Shown here: positions 25,997-35,651 of the stretch, piece after piece
How positions within the stretch are numbered: position 1 is the stretch's first letter
Layout: each line of letters begins with the position of its first letter
From: Halobacteriales archaeon YIM A00013
GTDB lineage: Archaea > Halobacteriota > Halobacteria > Halobacteriales > Haloarculaceae
Assembly (NCBI GenBank): GCA_025041195.1
Contig: JAKCFM010000002.1
Span: forward strand, 434,001 to 498,000
Reading direction: 5' to 3'
Length of the DNA stretch: 64,000 nucleotides
Notes under the pieces: generated by a model
Databases searched by the model: none
What the model was told of the DNA's origin: nothing
The model's input: only the letters and a program-made list of their open reading frames with translations
Translations under genes and position numbers: made by a program

Positions 25997-27439
25997 ATGA
26001 ACACGCTTGATCGCCTCGCCAACGCGGAGCGAGCGCACAACCCGTTCATCTACGTGATGGCGATGATCGTCGCATTCAACGGGTTGCTGTTCGGGTTTGA
26101 CACCGGCGTCGTTTCCGGGGCCCTATTGTACATTCGGGGGTCGTTCCATCTTTCGACGCTACTGCAAGAAGCGGTCGTGAGCAGTGTCCTGGTGGGTGCA
26201 ATGGTCGGTGCGTTCACCGGCGGCAATCTGGCGGATCGATTCGGTCGACGACGGCTGACGATTGTCGGGTCGATCGTGTTTTTCGTTGCGTCGATCGGCA
26301 TGGCGCTTGCCACCAACGTCTACATGCTGATCGCGTGGCGACTGATTGAAGGAGTTGCGGTCGGGTTCGCATCGATCGTCGGAACGCTGTACATCTCTGA
26401 GATCGCGCCATCAGACATTCGTGGCTCGCTTGGATTTTTCCAGCAGTTGATGATCACGATCGGTATCCTGTTGGCGTATGTGACGAACTACGTGTTTGCA
26501 CCCACATTTTTGGGGATTGTTGGCTGGCGGTGGATGCTCGGCTTTGGTGCCGTTCCAGCGGCAATACTCGGGATCGGGGTGTATTTCATGCCCGAAAGTC
26601 CACGGTGGCTCATCAACAATGGCCAGCCCGAGAAGGCAAAAGAGGTACTCAGCCGGCTCCGGAGCCACGACGAACTCGCGGATGAAATCGAACAGATTCG
26701 AACCGTGAGTGAAGCAGAACAGCAGGGCTCACTCGCCGATCTGCGCGAAGCGTGGGTCCGCCCGGCACTCATCGTCGGTATCGCGCTCGCATTCATCCAG
26801 CAAATCACCGGGGTCAACAGCGTGATCTACTACGCGCCAACGGTGTTGCAAGGACTCGGCTTTTCGAACGTGGCATCGATCGCCGGCACCGTCGGGGTTG
26901 GCATTGTCAACACAGTGCTGACAGTTGTTGCGATTTTGCTGGCTGACCGGGTCGGCCGGCGGCCGCTGTTACTCGTCGGGACCGGCGGAATGGCGGTGAT
27001 GCTAGTGATTCTGGGCGGGAGCTTTTTCGTTCCCGGACTTGCTGGTGTCATCGGCTGGATCACGCTCGTAAGCATGATTCTCTACGTTGCGTTCTTTGCA
27101 ATCGGGCTTGGGCCCGTCTACTGGTTGCTGATCGCAGAGATCTACCCGCTTCGCATTCGTGGCACCGCAGAAGGCGTCGCAAGCGTTTTCAACTGGCTGG
27201 CGAACTTCCTCGTTGCACTCACGTTCTTATCAGTCGTCGACACGCTGGGAAAAGGGATCACGTTCTGGATACTCGCTGCCTTCACGATTCTCGGGTTCAT
27301 CTTCATCTACGAGCAGGTGCCCGAAACAATGGGGCGCTCGCTCGAAGAGATCGAAGCAGAGCTGCAGGACCGGGCGCTCGTCGGTGGTGAGACGACCGGC
27401 GAACTCCCAACAAGTCGTGACGACGTCGACCGGCCCTAA
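25997..27439 (+). CDS. MFS sugar porter
   Basis: A 480-residue protein with twelve transmembrane helices. Sugar-porter signatures are GNLADRFGRRRLTIVG (loop 2-3), the PESPRWL motif after helix 6, GVNSVIYYAPTVL in helix 7, ADRVGRRPLLLVG (loop 8-9) and a terminal VPETMGRSLEEIE. Such proteins take up hexoses by proton or sodium symport. It lies between gnd and the Azf-like gene, which fits glucose entering an oxidative pentose phosphate route. ATG 25997 gives the normal length; an upstream GTG at 25967 is less likely. It converges with azf, sharing four bases. Confidence 0.9.
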   Translation: MNTLDRLANAERAHNPFIYVMAMIVAFNGLLFGFDTGVVSGALLYIRGSFHLSTLLQEAVVSSVLVGAMVGAFTGGNLADRFGRRRLTIVGSIVFFVASIGMALATNVYMLIAWRLIEGVAVGFASIVGTLYISEIAPSDIRGSLGFFQQLMITIGILLAYVTNYVFAPTFLGIVGWRWMLGFGAVPAAILGIGVYFMPESPRWLINNGQPEKAKEVLSRLRSHDELADEIEQIRTVSEAEQQGSLADLREAWVRPALIVGIALAFIQQITGVNSVIYYAPTVLQGLGFSNVASIAGTVGVGIVNTVLTVVAILLADRVGRRPLLLVGTGGMAVMLVILGGSFFVPGLAGVIGWITLVSMILYVAFFAIGLGPVYWLLIAEIYPLRIRGTAEGVASVFNWLANFLVALTFLSVVDTLGKGITFWILAAFTILGFIFIYEQVPETMGRSLEEIEAELQDRALVGGETTGELPTSRDDVDRP

Positions 27440-28224
27440 CCGTCTCTTTCTTCGAGTAGTTCCGTTGCGTTGTCTCGTGGTTGATAGCCCAGCGTTCGCT
27501 GAGTGTGCGTGATGGACAGATACCGATCGTCGTTTCTGGAAATCGCATGCACTGTCAGCGGGCTCTCATCGATGGGCGCTTCGATTGCCCGTGTTATGCC
27601 ATGCACGCAGTCTCGATGACTGAGAAACATGGCTCGGGCAAAGCGTTTTGCGTCTTCGGGGTGGGGACTGTCGGGATCACGCTGGGTTGCTTTGAGCTGG
27701 TCGGGCGTCATGAACCAGCCGATGCGGAAGTTGATCACCTCCAGATCGTAGCGCTTTGCGAAATACGCACCAAGCCCCTCGCAGGCCACTTTGGTGGTAC
27801 CGTACAGTGAGTCCGGGCGTGGTGGCGTCTCCGGATAGACCGTTGGTGCGTCGGGCGACATCGTCTCGGGTTCTGTTGGTGCGTCGATATCCGCCATGTT
27901 AACGGCGTGATTTGAACTGGCGTAGATTACCCGATCGAGATCGTTCTCCACGGCCGCGTCGTACGCGTTGTACGTGCCGTTGATGTTCGGTTCCCAGAGA
28001 TCGTCCCACTCGGCGTAGGGTGACGAGTTTGCTGCAAGGTGAATCAACACATCGTGGCCTGAGAGCACGTCCCGAAACCGGTCTCGGTCGGTGATATCGA
28101 GCGCCGTTGATTCGAGGGCGTCGTTCGTGTTCCGAGTCAGTGCAGTGATTTCATGCCCTTCGAGTCGGTCGCAGAGTATCCGTCCGATATTCCCCTCCGC
28201 ACCAGTAATGGCGATTCGAGCCAT
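27436..28224 (-). CDS. azf: NAD-dependent glucose-6-phosphate dehydrogenase, Azf-like SDR
   Basis: A 262-residue extended short-chain dehydrogenase. The NAD motif is ITGAEGNIG (residues 6-14) and the catalytic YGTTK lies near residue 145. The family contains uronate dehydrogenases and the haloarchaeal glucose-6-phosphate dehydrogenase Azf known from Haloferax volcanii, also 262 residues. The MFS sugar porter and gnd nearby support the Azf assignment. Residues that separate Azf from uronate dehydrogenase could not be checked, so hexuronate oxidation is the alternative. ATG 28224 follows family length. Confidence 0.78.
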   Translation of the reverse strand: MARIAITGAEGNIGRILCDRLEGHEITALTRNTNDALESTALDITDRDRFRDVLSGHDVLIHLAANSSPYAEWDDLWEPNINGTYNAYDAAVENDLDRVIYASSNHAVNMADIDAPTEPETMSPDAPTVYPETPPRPDSLYGTTKVACEGLGAYFAKRYDLEVINFRIGWFMTPDQLKATQRDPDSPHPEDAKRFARAMFLSHRDCVHGITRAIEAPIDESPLTVHAISRNDDRYLSITHTQRTLGYQPRDNATELLEERDG

Positions 28225-28352
28225 GGGTGCTGCATCGACCCTTGGACACATAATCGTTGAGCCAGCAGGTGGTACGGTTCCAACACCATCAGGGTTCAAC
28301 CGTGACATTCTACTGGAAAACCGCCTAAGGCTGTTGGAACTGTGGTGTGTGT

Positions 28353-30200
28353 ATGGCCGAATACACCCCAATCGAACAGTACGGCGTGATTGGCAATCTC
28401 GAAACGTGTGCAGTGATCGGACCGAACGGAGCGATCGACTGGCTCTGTCTCCCGAAGCTGGAGTCACCGAGCGTGTTCGGCGCACTGCTCGATGCGGACA
28501 GCGGCGGTCGCTTTGCGCTTGAGCCCACAGCGTTCGAGACGGCCGAGCAAGCCTACATTGATCGGACGAACGTCTTGCAGACGGTCTTCAGCTCCCCGCA
28601 CGGAGCTGTTACCGTCACTGATTGTATGCCACTGTCGGCTGACACGCCAGGAATGGCGCCCGAAGCGCCTGGCCTCTACCGGCGGGTTCGCTGTACATCG
28701 GGGACGGTGGAGCTACGCCTGTCGTTCGATCCACAGTTCAACTACGCCACCGACGCTGGAACGATCACGATCGAATCGGATGGGATCGTTGCTCGTGGTG
28801 GCGGCGCACGATTGACACTCTCGGTGCCACGGGAGTGGCAAACCGCCGACGCAATCACAGAAGCGGGCGCGTATCGGACGACCGCGAGCATTTCTTCGGG
28901 GGAAACGCTCTGGTTCGTGCTTGGATTCGGCGGCCCACCAACCGAACCAGCAGCGTGTGCCTCGCTTCTCACGGACACAATCGAATTCTGGCGTGACTGG
29001 GTCCACGATTGTGATGGAGACTCCTGCGTGTTCTATGGGCCGTACCACGAGGCAATCGTTCGCTCGGAGCTCGCACTCAAGTTGCTCACACGCCGTGGCT
29101 CCGGTGCGATTGCAGCCGCCGCGACAACATCGTTACCGGAAGCAGTTGGCGCAGGGAGAAACTGGGACTACCGATTCAGTTGGATCAGAGACAGCGCGTT
29201 CACACTCCGTGCCTACGCCGCACTCGGACACACGAACGAAAGCAGAGCGTATCTTAATCGATATCTCGATATCAACGCTATCAGGGATCCAGCCACAATT
29301 GCTCCACTGTTCGCACTTGAAGCGGATGGACCAACGGACGAACGGACGCTCGAACAGTTCGACGGCTATCGTGATTCGAGGCCGGTTCGCGTCGGCAATG
29401 ATGCCAGTACACAAACGCAGCTCGACACTTACGGAGAGTTGGTCGTCGCGATTTCGGAACTGATCGCCGTCGACCCTGCCGTGGTAGATCGGTACTGGAA
29501 TGCAATCAAACGGCTGCTCAACTACGTCTGTGACCACTGGACGGAGCCGGATGCTGGCATCTGGGAGGTGCGGGATGGACCCCGCCAGTTCGTCTACTCC
29601 AAGGTCATGTGTTGGGCCGGTCTCGACCGGGGGATCTCGCTCGCAGCGTCGAACGACTCGATCGAGGGACCCATCGAACGGTGGCGGTCCGAACGCGATA
29701 CCATTCGCGACACCGTGCTTGAAACGGGATTCAACGACACTGTTGGATGCTTCACGCAAACGCTTGCTGGCACCACGATTGATGCCACCTGTCTGTTATT
29801 CCCGTTGGTGGGGTTCATCGACGCGACTGACGATCGAATGGAACAGTCGATCGATGCCGTCCTTGAAACACTCACGACCGACGATGGGCTCGTTCGACGC
29901 TACGAGCATGCCGGCGATGATATTGACGGTGAAGAGGGAGCGTTCGTGCTTTGTTCGTTCTGGCTCGTCATGGCGCTCGTCGAGTGTGGCAGAACCGCGC
30001 GTGCGAGATCGATCTTCGACGCCGTACTGGAGTATCGTGGCCCGCTCGGACTGTTCGCCGAAGAAATCGATCCGGCAACCGGCGCCCAGCTCGGAAACGT
30101 CCCACAGGCGTTCAGCCACATCGGCGTCATCAACGCTGCGCTCCACCTCCGAAGCGTCGAACGGTCGACGGTGGACACCTCCCTTGAAGGTGTGTTGTGA
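28353..30200 (+). CDS. GH15 glucoamylase/trehalase-like glycoside hydrolase
   Basis: A 615-residue protein without signal peptide. An N-terminal beta-sandwich (PIEQYGVIGNLETCAVIGPNGAIDWLCLP onward, about 4-210) precedes the (alpha/alpha)6 catalytic domain with the family hallmark AGRNWDYRFSWIRDSAFTLRA (about 264-285). Catalytic glutamates are expected near EPDAGIWEVRDG (about 395) and in the C-terminal FAEEIDPATGAQLGNVPQAFSH. It probably releases glucose from maltodextrin or trehalose inside the cell, feeding the adjacent Azf and gnd steps. It diverges from azf with 128 bases between. Confidence 0.87.
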   Translation: MAEYTPIEQYGVIGNLETCAVIGPNGAIDWLCLPKLESPSVFGALLDADSGGRFALEPTAFETAEQAYIDRTNVLQTVFSSPHGAVTVTDCMPLSADTPGMAPEAPGLYRRVRCTSGTVELRLSFDPQFNYATDAGTITIESDGIVARGGGARLTLSVPREWQTADAITEAGAYRTTASISSGETLWFVLGFGGPPTEPAACASLLTDTIEFWRDWVHDCDGDSCVFYGPYHEAIVRSELALKLLTRRGSGAIAAAATTSLPEAVGAGRNWDYRFSWIRDSAFTLRAYAALGHTNESRAYLNRYLDINAIRDPATIAPLFALEADGPTDERTLEQFDGYRDSRPVRVGNDASTQTQLDTYGELVVAISELIAVDPAVVDRYWNAIKRLLNYVCDHWTEPDAGIWEVRDGPRQFVYSKVMCWAGLDRGISLAASNDSIEGPIERWRSERDTIRDTVLETGFNDTVGCFTQTLAGTTIDATCLLFPLVGFIDATDDRMEQSIDAVLETLTTDDGLVRRYEHAGDDIDGEEGAFVLCSFWLVMALVECGRTARARSIFDAVLEYRGPLGLFAEEIDPATGAQLGNVPQAFSHIGVINAALHLRSVERSTVDTSLEGVL

Positions 30201-30347
30201 GCCGACAATTACATGACAACAGCACAACTGTAATTTCTGTTTAGGATCGTTCACGCAACAGAAACGGTGGCCGTATTCCTCTGCTGGCACCGAAAGCGGC
30301 GCGAGGACCGTTTGCCAGTGTTCACACGTGGTGAACGTCCTGGCGGT

Positions 30348-32075
30348 TCAGATGGTTTCGACGATCGTATCGAGCAGGGTTTCGTTCCAGTCCTGGGCGA
30401 GATCCCAGAACATCACGCCCTGCATCCCGCGTTCTTTGGCGAATGCGACTTTCGTTGCGATCGATTCTTCGTCATCGTAGCTGATGAGCGTGTTCTCCTC
30501 GGTGTTGACGAGATACGGAACGTTCCCGGGTTCGTGGAACTTGCGTTCCCAGCCCGCCGTGCCGATGTAGTTTTCCTCAAGGTCGCCGAAGTCGAACGCG
30601 CCGGTCGGATCGGCGCCGTCTTCGAGGGTGTGATGCCAGGTTCCTTCTGGGAGCCCGGAGTACGAGCCGTACAGCTCCGTCCCGTTGAAGCCACGGCCGT
30701 AGAACGGGAGCCCGAGAACGAGCTCGTCGTACGCAGCCGGCGGTGCTGGGGGATACTCCCACTGTCCTGGCCAGTAGCCGGTTTCGCCGTGGTCGCCCGC
30801 CCAGAGCTTGTCAACGGAGTATTCGGCGTAGTACTGCGCGTGATACGTCTCGCCGTACTGGCTGTTCTCGGTCGGATGGCCATCACCGTTCAGCGGTGCG
30901 TTCAGTCCGGCCACGTCCATCCACGAGCCAGTGAAATCGTACGACATGATCATGGCGTAATCGCAGATTTCGCCGATCTCGCCGTGGCGGAGTCCACCGG
31001 CGTTCCAGTCCGAGCCACCGTTCGCAATCGAGAGCCAGTACCGTTTGCCGTCTTCTGCACTGGCGGCGTCGAGTTCGCTGCGCAACGCTTCGAGCAAGGC
31101 AATATGCGTCTCGTAGTCCGTGTTGGAGCCACACTGACAGAGGCCCTGCTGGCTACCCGGGTGTTCCCAGTCGATATCGACGCCATCGAGATTGTACTCC
31201 CTGACGATTTCGACCGCTCGTTGGGCAAAGCTCTGGCGCGTGCTCTCGGTGGCCGCAATCTCCGAGAAGCCGGTTGAATCGGCCCAGCCACCGATCGAGA
31301 CGTGGATCCTGGTGTCAGCCGCTGGCCCGGCTTTGAGGTCACGAAACGCCGCAAGATTCGATTCGTCTTGCTCGCTCATGATCGTCGGCTCGGCTGCGTC
31401 GGCGTCGACTCCGAGGAAGGCGTATTTCACGTCGGTGAGTTTGCTCCAGGGCACATCCGCCGGGTAGTAGTCCTGCTCTGGTGTTGCCTTCCAGCCGGGA
31501 TAGTAGCCGATTACCTTGAATTCGTCGGGGGAGGCGTCAACGGTCACAGTAGTGGTGGCCGTGTCGGTCGCTCCGGTGTCATCAGTGACGGTAAGCGCGA
31601 CCGAATGCGTTCCCTCCGTGTCAAAGGTGTGTGAGACGGTTTCGCCCGTCAGATCGGTCGATCCATCGGCATCGATATCCCAGGCGTAATCGGTTATTGT
31701 GCCGTCGCTGTCGGTCGATTCGCCGCCGTCAAACGTGACCGTCGTCCCCGGTTCTGGGGCTGCTGGCGAAACGGAGATACGTGCCGTCGGCGCTGATCCA
31801 TCACCGCCGTCATCATCGTCGCCGCCATCGGAGTCACAGTCGCCGAGTTTCGTCCAGACGTTTTTCGATGCGTCCGGTTCATTGCCGCGTGTCCACCACT
31901 CCGACTGGTAGAGGACGCCCTCGTAGACGACTTTCGTCGAGCCATCGTACGTGGCATTTGGGTCCCATTCCTGGATTGATGAACAGTCTGCGCCGGCGGC
32001 GAATCCGCTGAGAACGCCCAGCGATACTGGTACTGTCGATACGGCTTTGAGTATATCACGTCGTGATTGTTGCAT
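30348..32075 (-). CDS. Secreted modular chitinase, GH18 with CBM5/12 and PKD
   Basis: A 575-residue exported enzyme. A Tat signal (QSRRDILKAVSTVPVSLGV) leads to one chitin-binding CBM5/12 module (about 32-72, WDPNATYDGSTKVVYEG to WWTRGNEP), an acidic Gly/Asp linker, a PKD domain (about 85-165), and a GH18 barrel (about 170-575). The catalytic DGVDIDWE motif (DxxDxDxE) lies near residues 296-303. ATG 32075 starts exactly before the signal peptide. A second chitinase lies just upstream on the same strand, so the two may be co-expressed. Confidence 0.93.
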   Translation of the reverse strand: MQQSRRDILKAVSTVPVSLGVLSGFAAGADCSSIQEWDPNATYDGSTKVVYEGVLYQSEWWTRGNEPDASKNVWTKLGDCDSDGGDDDDGGDGSAPTARISVSPAAPEPGTTVTFDGGESTDSDGTITDYAWDIDADGSTDLTGETVSHTFDTEGTHSVALTVTDDTGATDTATTTVTVDASPDEFKVIGYYPGWKATPEQDYYPADVPWSKLTDVKYAFLGVDADAAEPTIMSEQDESNLAAFRDLKAGPAADTRIHVSIGGWADSTGFSEIAATESTRQSFAQRAVEIVREYNLDGVDIDWEHPGSQQGLCQCGSNTDYETHIALLEALRSELDAASAEDGKRYWLSIANGGSDWNAGGLRHGEIGEICDYAMIMSYDFTGSWMDVAGLNAPLNGDGHPTENSQYGETYHAQYYAEYSVDKLWAGDHGETGYWPGQWEYPPAPPAAYDELVLGLPFYGRGFNGTELYGSYSGLPEGTWHHTLEDGADPTGAFDFGDLEENYIGTAGWERKFHEPGNVPYLVNTEENTLISYDDEESIATKVAFAKERGMQGVMFWDLAQDWNETLLDTIVETI

Positions 32076-32253
32076 TGGTTGGAAGTTGCTCGTTGGTGGT
32101 CGAAAAGCGATGCGTCCGTGCTCACCGGGAGCTCTGATTGGCCTACCGAATGGGGCCAATCGTTGCGGCGTGCCCAGTTCGATGGCCACCGAACTGCAGT
32201 CGATCGTAATGAACACGGAGCTGGCATGGTCGTCTCCAGAGTGCTGGCTCGAC

Positions 32254-34170
32254 TTACAGCAGGCCGTTCGCCAGCGCGGTCAACAGCGTGTGATCAACGG
32301 TGTCGTGTGAGAGTGCCCAGATCATGGTCCCACCGTAATCGTTGTTAGTGAGCCACGTGGTTTTCTCCTGGATCGTCTGTGGTGTTTCGTGGCTGAGCAG
32401 CATGCCGTCATCTGCGTTGTAGCTGTAGGCCCCAACAGCCGTCTCATCGTACATCGTCTCCCAGCCTGCTGCGCTGAGATCGATCTGGCTCGTGGAGCGC
32501 TCGCCTCCCGAGGTCGCGATGTCCCAGTAGTCGTAAATGCCACTGGCATCCGTATCTGGTGGGAACGACCCACCACCGGTGCCATCGAACGGCTGGAACA
32601 GACCGTCATCAGCATCGTTGCCGTTGCCGTCCGGCGCGCCAACGTTGGCGAACGATCGTCCGTAAAACGGCGTTGCCATGTTGAGCTGGCCAGGATCCCA
32701 GCCGTTGTCCACGTAATACTGCAGCCCAGAGGAGATGTTCCAGTCGGCCGCGTTCTCGTTGGAGTTGGCCGGATTGTGGTGGAGTGGCGACTGATGGGCC
32801 GAATAGTTCGACCAGCCACCCGCGTAGTCGAACGTCATGATTGACGCGAAATCGAGCAGCTCAGAGAGCCGGCCGTGTTCGAGGCCGTTGTTGCCGGCCG
32901 TTGCCCCTTCCGCGGTTTCCGGCGAGGCCGTGAGTGCCACGCTGAGATGATACTCCCGGCCATCCTCCTGCCCCGCCGCATCGAGCGCGTTGCGGACCTC
33001 CTCGATTAGTAGCGTAAAGCGGTGCTGGTCGCCCTCACGAACCGTGTTCGAATCGAGGCCGCCCCCACCTGGATACTCCCAGTCGATATCGACGCCATCG
33101 ACGCCGGCCTCGCGAATGATCCGGACACACTCCTGTGCAAACGTTTCGCGACGGGATTGCGTGTACGCCGCATCGGAGAAGTTACCGGAATCGTTCCAGC
33201 CGCCGATCGAGATGAGACAGGTCACGTCCGTATTCTCCGAAATATCCCCGAATGAGGTGACGTCGTGGTAGGATTTCGGGAAGAGGAATCGCTGTGCGTG
33301 ACTGTCACTCAGCCCTGAGATCGTTCCATCGGACTCAGGAACCATGAACGCGTACTGCAGATGCGTCACCTTATCCGTCGGAATGTCGGCCGGGGTGTAC
33401 TCCCGGGCGTACTGCGCCCACTGCATCCAGTAGCCCACGATCCGATTGCCAGCTGGTGATCCACCGCCACCATCCGTTGCGACGGTGAGGGTCGTCGTAT
33501 CAGTGGCTGTCGCCCCGCCATCATCGGTGACCGTCAGCGAAACGGTGTATTCACCCGTTCCGTCGTAGGTGTGTGAAACCGTCTGACCGGTTGCTGACGT
33601 ACCATCGCCCAGCGACCAGTCGTACGACTGAATCGAGCCGTCCGTATCCGCCGAGCCGCTCGCATCAAGCGTTACGGTTTCGCCGGGGGTCGGTGCTACC
33701 GGCGTGACGGTGAACGACGCGGTTGGACTGGTGTTGCCAGAGCCACCATCATCGCTACACGCCCCCTCACGAGTCCAGGCTCCCGCGCTGGTGGCCGGCT
33801 CCGTGCCTTTCGTCCACCACTGTGCCGTCCAGAGCGCACCGTCGTGAACGACCTGATCGTCGCTCGTGTACGCCGTCGTCGAGTCCCACGCCCCGACATC
33901 CGCACACGATACGGTGTGCTCACCGCCGTCTGCCGGACCAATTTCTGTCCACATGGAAGCGCTCGCTGTTGGTTCATCGCCCTTTGTCCACCAGTTTGCT
34001 TCCCAGACAGTCCCGTTGTGTTCGACGCGATCGCCGCCCGAGTATGCCGTGTTCGGATCCCAGGCTGGATACTGTGCTGCTGTGGCCGTGCCGACGCCCC
34101 CCATCGCGATGAGCGCCGCTGACGTGCGCAATATGCTACGCCGTGTCTGATCGAATGAATCGTTCGTCAT
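32254..34170 (-). CDS. Secreted modular chitinase, GH18 with two CBM5/12 and PKD
   Basis: A 638-residue exported enzyme. Order: Tat signal (QTRRSILRTSAALIAMGG), CBM5/12 (about 35-75), second CBM5/12 (about 88-135), a PKD domain (about 148-230) and a GH18 barrel (about 238-638) with DGVDIDWE near 357-364. The extra binding module suggests crystalline chitin as substrate. It differs clearly from the neighbouring chitinase in the barrel, so they are likely complementary rather than recent duplicates. A TATA-like TTTTATAG on the minus strand near 34246-34253 may drive both genes. Confidence 0.93.
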   Translation of the reverse strand: MTNDSFDQTRRSILRTSAALIAMGGVGTATAAQYPAWDPNTAYSGGDRVEHNGTVWEANWWTKGDEPTASASMWTEIGPADGGEHTVSCADVGAWDSTTAYTSDDQVVHDGALWTAQWWTKGTEPATSAGAWTREGACSDDGGSGNTSPTASFTVTPVAPTPGETVTLDASGSADTDGSIQSYDWSLGDGTSATGQTVSHTYDGTGEYTVSLTVTDDGGATATDTTTLTVATDGGGGSPAGNRIVGYWMQWAQYAREYTPADIPTDKVTHLQYAFMVPESDGTISGLSDSHAQRFLFPKSYHDVTSFGDISENTDVTCLISIGGWNDSGNFSDAAYTQSRRETFAQECVRIIREAGVDGVDIDWEYPGGGGLDSNTVREGDQHRFTLLIEEVRNALDAAGQEDGREYHLSVALTASPETAEGATAGNNGLEHGRLSELLDFASIMTFDYAGGWSNYSAHQSPLHHNPANSNENAADWNISSGLQYYVDNGWDPGQLNMATPFYGRSFANVGAPDGNGNDADDGLFQPFDGTGGGSFPPDTDASGIYDYWDIATSGGERSTSQIDLSAAGWETMYDETAVGAYSYNADDGMLLSHETPQTIQEKTTWLTNNDYGGTMIWALSHDTVDHTLLTALANGLL

Positions 34171-34820
34171 CGTTGGTTGTGAACGGTGATGCTGGTAGAT
34201 GCTCACCGTGGCCAGCATCCCGACTGTGATGTACACTTCCCACTATAAAATGATTATGGATGTGTATAAATTTCTGATAGAATTGGGTATTGTTCCATTG
34301 GTAAATTGTCACAAACTGCGAGTACCGTGGAGTTACTGGACCGTCGTCGGATTGGGACTGTTTCTACATTGTAAACGGTCGAACACCCCAAGGATATCGG
34401 GAGCCAGTGGAATCGTTCGATTGCTCGGGAGATATCCATCCGTATCGACCGTGATCGATCGACAGTGACGATTGAATGACAGTTCATATGGTGTGAACGG
34501 TGGCTGTTGTGCTGTTCGGACTACCCTGGGTGGAGTGAGAACGTGACGATTGATTCGTTCGTTTACAGTCCGTGAACGGATGGATCGCTGGTGGTTGGTG
34601 ACGGGGCTCCCGTCGATCAAACAGTTACCATTACGTAAGTACTGCTGTAACGGATTACCCGCGGCTCTCATAGCCCACGGGAAACCACCTGATAAATATA
34701 TAGATGCTCTCAGCAATAGGTGGAGAAGCCAATTTTGAATAAATTTATATAGGATTGCTGCGGATATATTGCCACGGGATCGTCGGACGCAGCAGCCACT
34801 CGGCGATTCCGGAGGCCAAA
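34171..34820. other. 650-bp intergenic region
   Basis: It contains the upstream region of the chitinase gene on the left and the promoter and leader of the first His-rich protein on the right. Frames that are open here on the minus strand are basic, repetitive and unconvincing. No RNA gene or repeat was recognised. Confidence 0.5.
34741..34752 (+). promoter_or_regulatory. TATA element of first His-rich gene
   Basis: AAATTTATATAG is identical to 35555-35566 upstream of the paralogous gene. It ends 68 bases before the start codon, implying a leader of about 40 bases. Confidence 0.6.
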
Positions 34821-35087
34821 ATGAAACGAAACATCCGAATTTCGATCGTCGCACTGATCCTGTGTGGAGTCGTACTGGGAGCGAGCGCCACACCAGTTAT
34901 GGCCCACTGTTACGGAGACGACGTGGATTACAGCGGTCCGTACGGAGAGGGCGGACACGTCTACCATGGTCCACACCACGACGTTGATCACGATGGCAGT
35001 TACCACCACGACAGCAGCTGTAAATGCGTTTCAAGTGGATCGTTCGAACACCACGATTATGATGCCCCGCTGATCGACATACTGTAA
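34821..35087 (+). CDS. Secreted His-rich mini-protein with C-terminal LIDIL (copy 1)
   Basis: An 88-residue protein. MKRNIRISIVALILCGVVLG with ATPVMAH gives a Sec signal ending near residue 28. The mature part is rich in His, Asp and Tyr (VYHGPHHDVDHDGSYHHD), has three Cys, and ends DYDAPLIDIL. A Shine-Dalgarno GGAGG sits six bases before ATG 34821. The paralogue at 35652 has the same signal style, His-rich centre and the same last five residues. The composition suggests metal binding; the conserved tail could be a recognition or processing signal. No known family was recognised. Confidence 0.75.
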   Translation: MKRNIRISIVALILCGVVLGASATPVMAHCYGDDVDYSGPYGEGGHVYHGPHHDVDHDGSYHHDSSCKCVSSGSFEHHDYDAPLIDIL

Positions 35088-35651
35088 CGATTGTATCGGT
35101 ACTCAGGAGTCATTCATGGTACATTATTTATTTAACACCTGAATGTACTCGTTGCTTGGTGATGGCAATCGATCAATCGAAAGTAATCATCTGAAATTCT
35201 AGATGTCGTAGTGTGGGGTTATTCCAATAGTATACCAGCATCATGCTCGCAAATCTATCAACCAGTACCAGGTGCTGCGTGGTAACACGCATCTATGAAC
35301 CACAAGGAGGATAAAAGAAATTGAATATTTTGGCGTAGTAGTGGGAGATCGATATTTGCTATTTTAGCCAGTTAAACCCATTTTGCCTAAATTAGCCACC
35401 TATCCGAGAATGTAAAACAACCAATTGAATCCAATTATTTCTATCACATCGAACTGCGTTGAATATTTATTCACTATATAATTGTTTGAATATTATTAAA
35501 TATCTATTAAAATGAAATATGTGGAGATTTTTTAATAATCTATAGACTGGGAGTAAATTTATATAGAGATGTGTTATACACATTATTGCTGGTTGGCTAC
35601 GGACGCCCTCGATGTCGGGGGAACACAGCCAGCGAAGAACAAGAAACATCC
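35088..35651. other. AT-rich spacer between the two His-rich genes
   Basis: About 560 bases, strongly AT-rich, with no convincing frame. The right end holds the TATA element and leader of the second gene. Short hexamers such as GGACGC and CAGCCA recur in the leaders of both genes. Confidence 0.5.
35555..35566 (+). promoter_or_regulatory. TATA element of second His-rich gene
   Basis: AAATTTATATAG, the same 12 bases as at 34741-34752. It ends 85 bases before ATG 35652. The shared sequence suggests the paralogues are co-regulated or recently duplicated with their promoters. Confidence 0.6.

Noticed and set aside
30320-30336. Hairpin GTTCAC/GTGAAC between the GH15 and chitinase genes
   Set aside because: A six-bp stem between two convergent genes is most simply a terminator or chance; not reported as a finding.
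30267-31277. Long open frame of 336 codons on the plus strand
   Set aside because: It is antisense to the chitinase, which has a complete GH18 domain; the frame is a by-product of GC-rich codon use.
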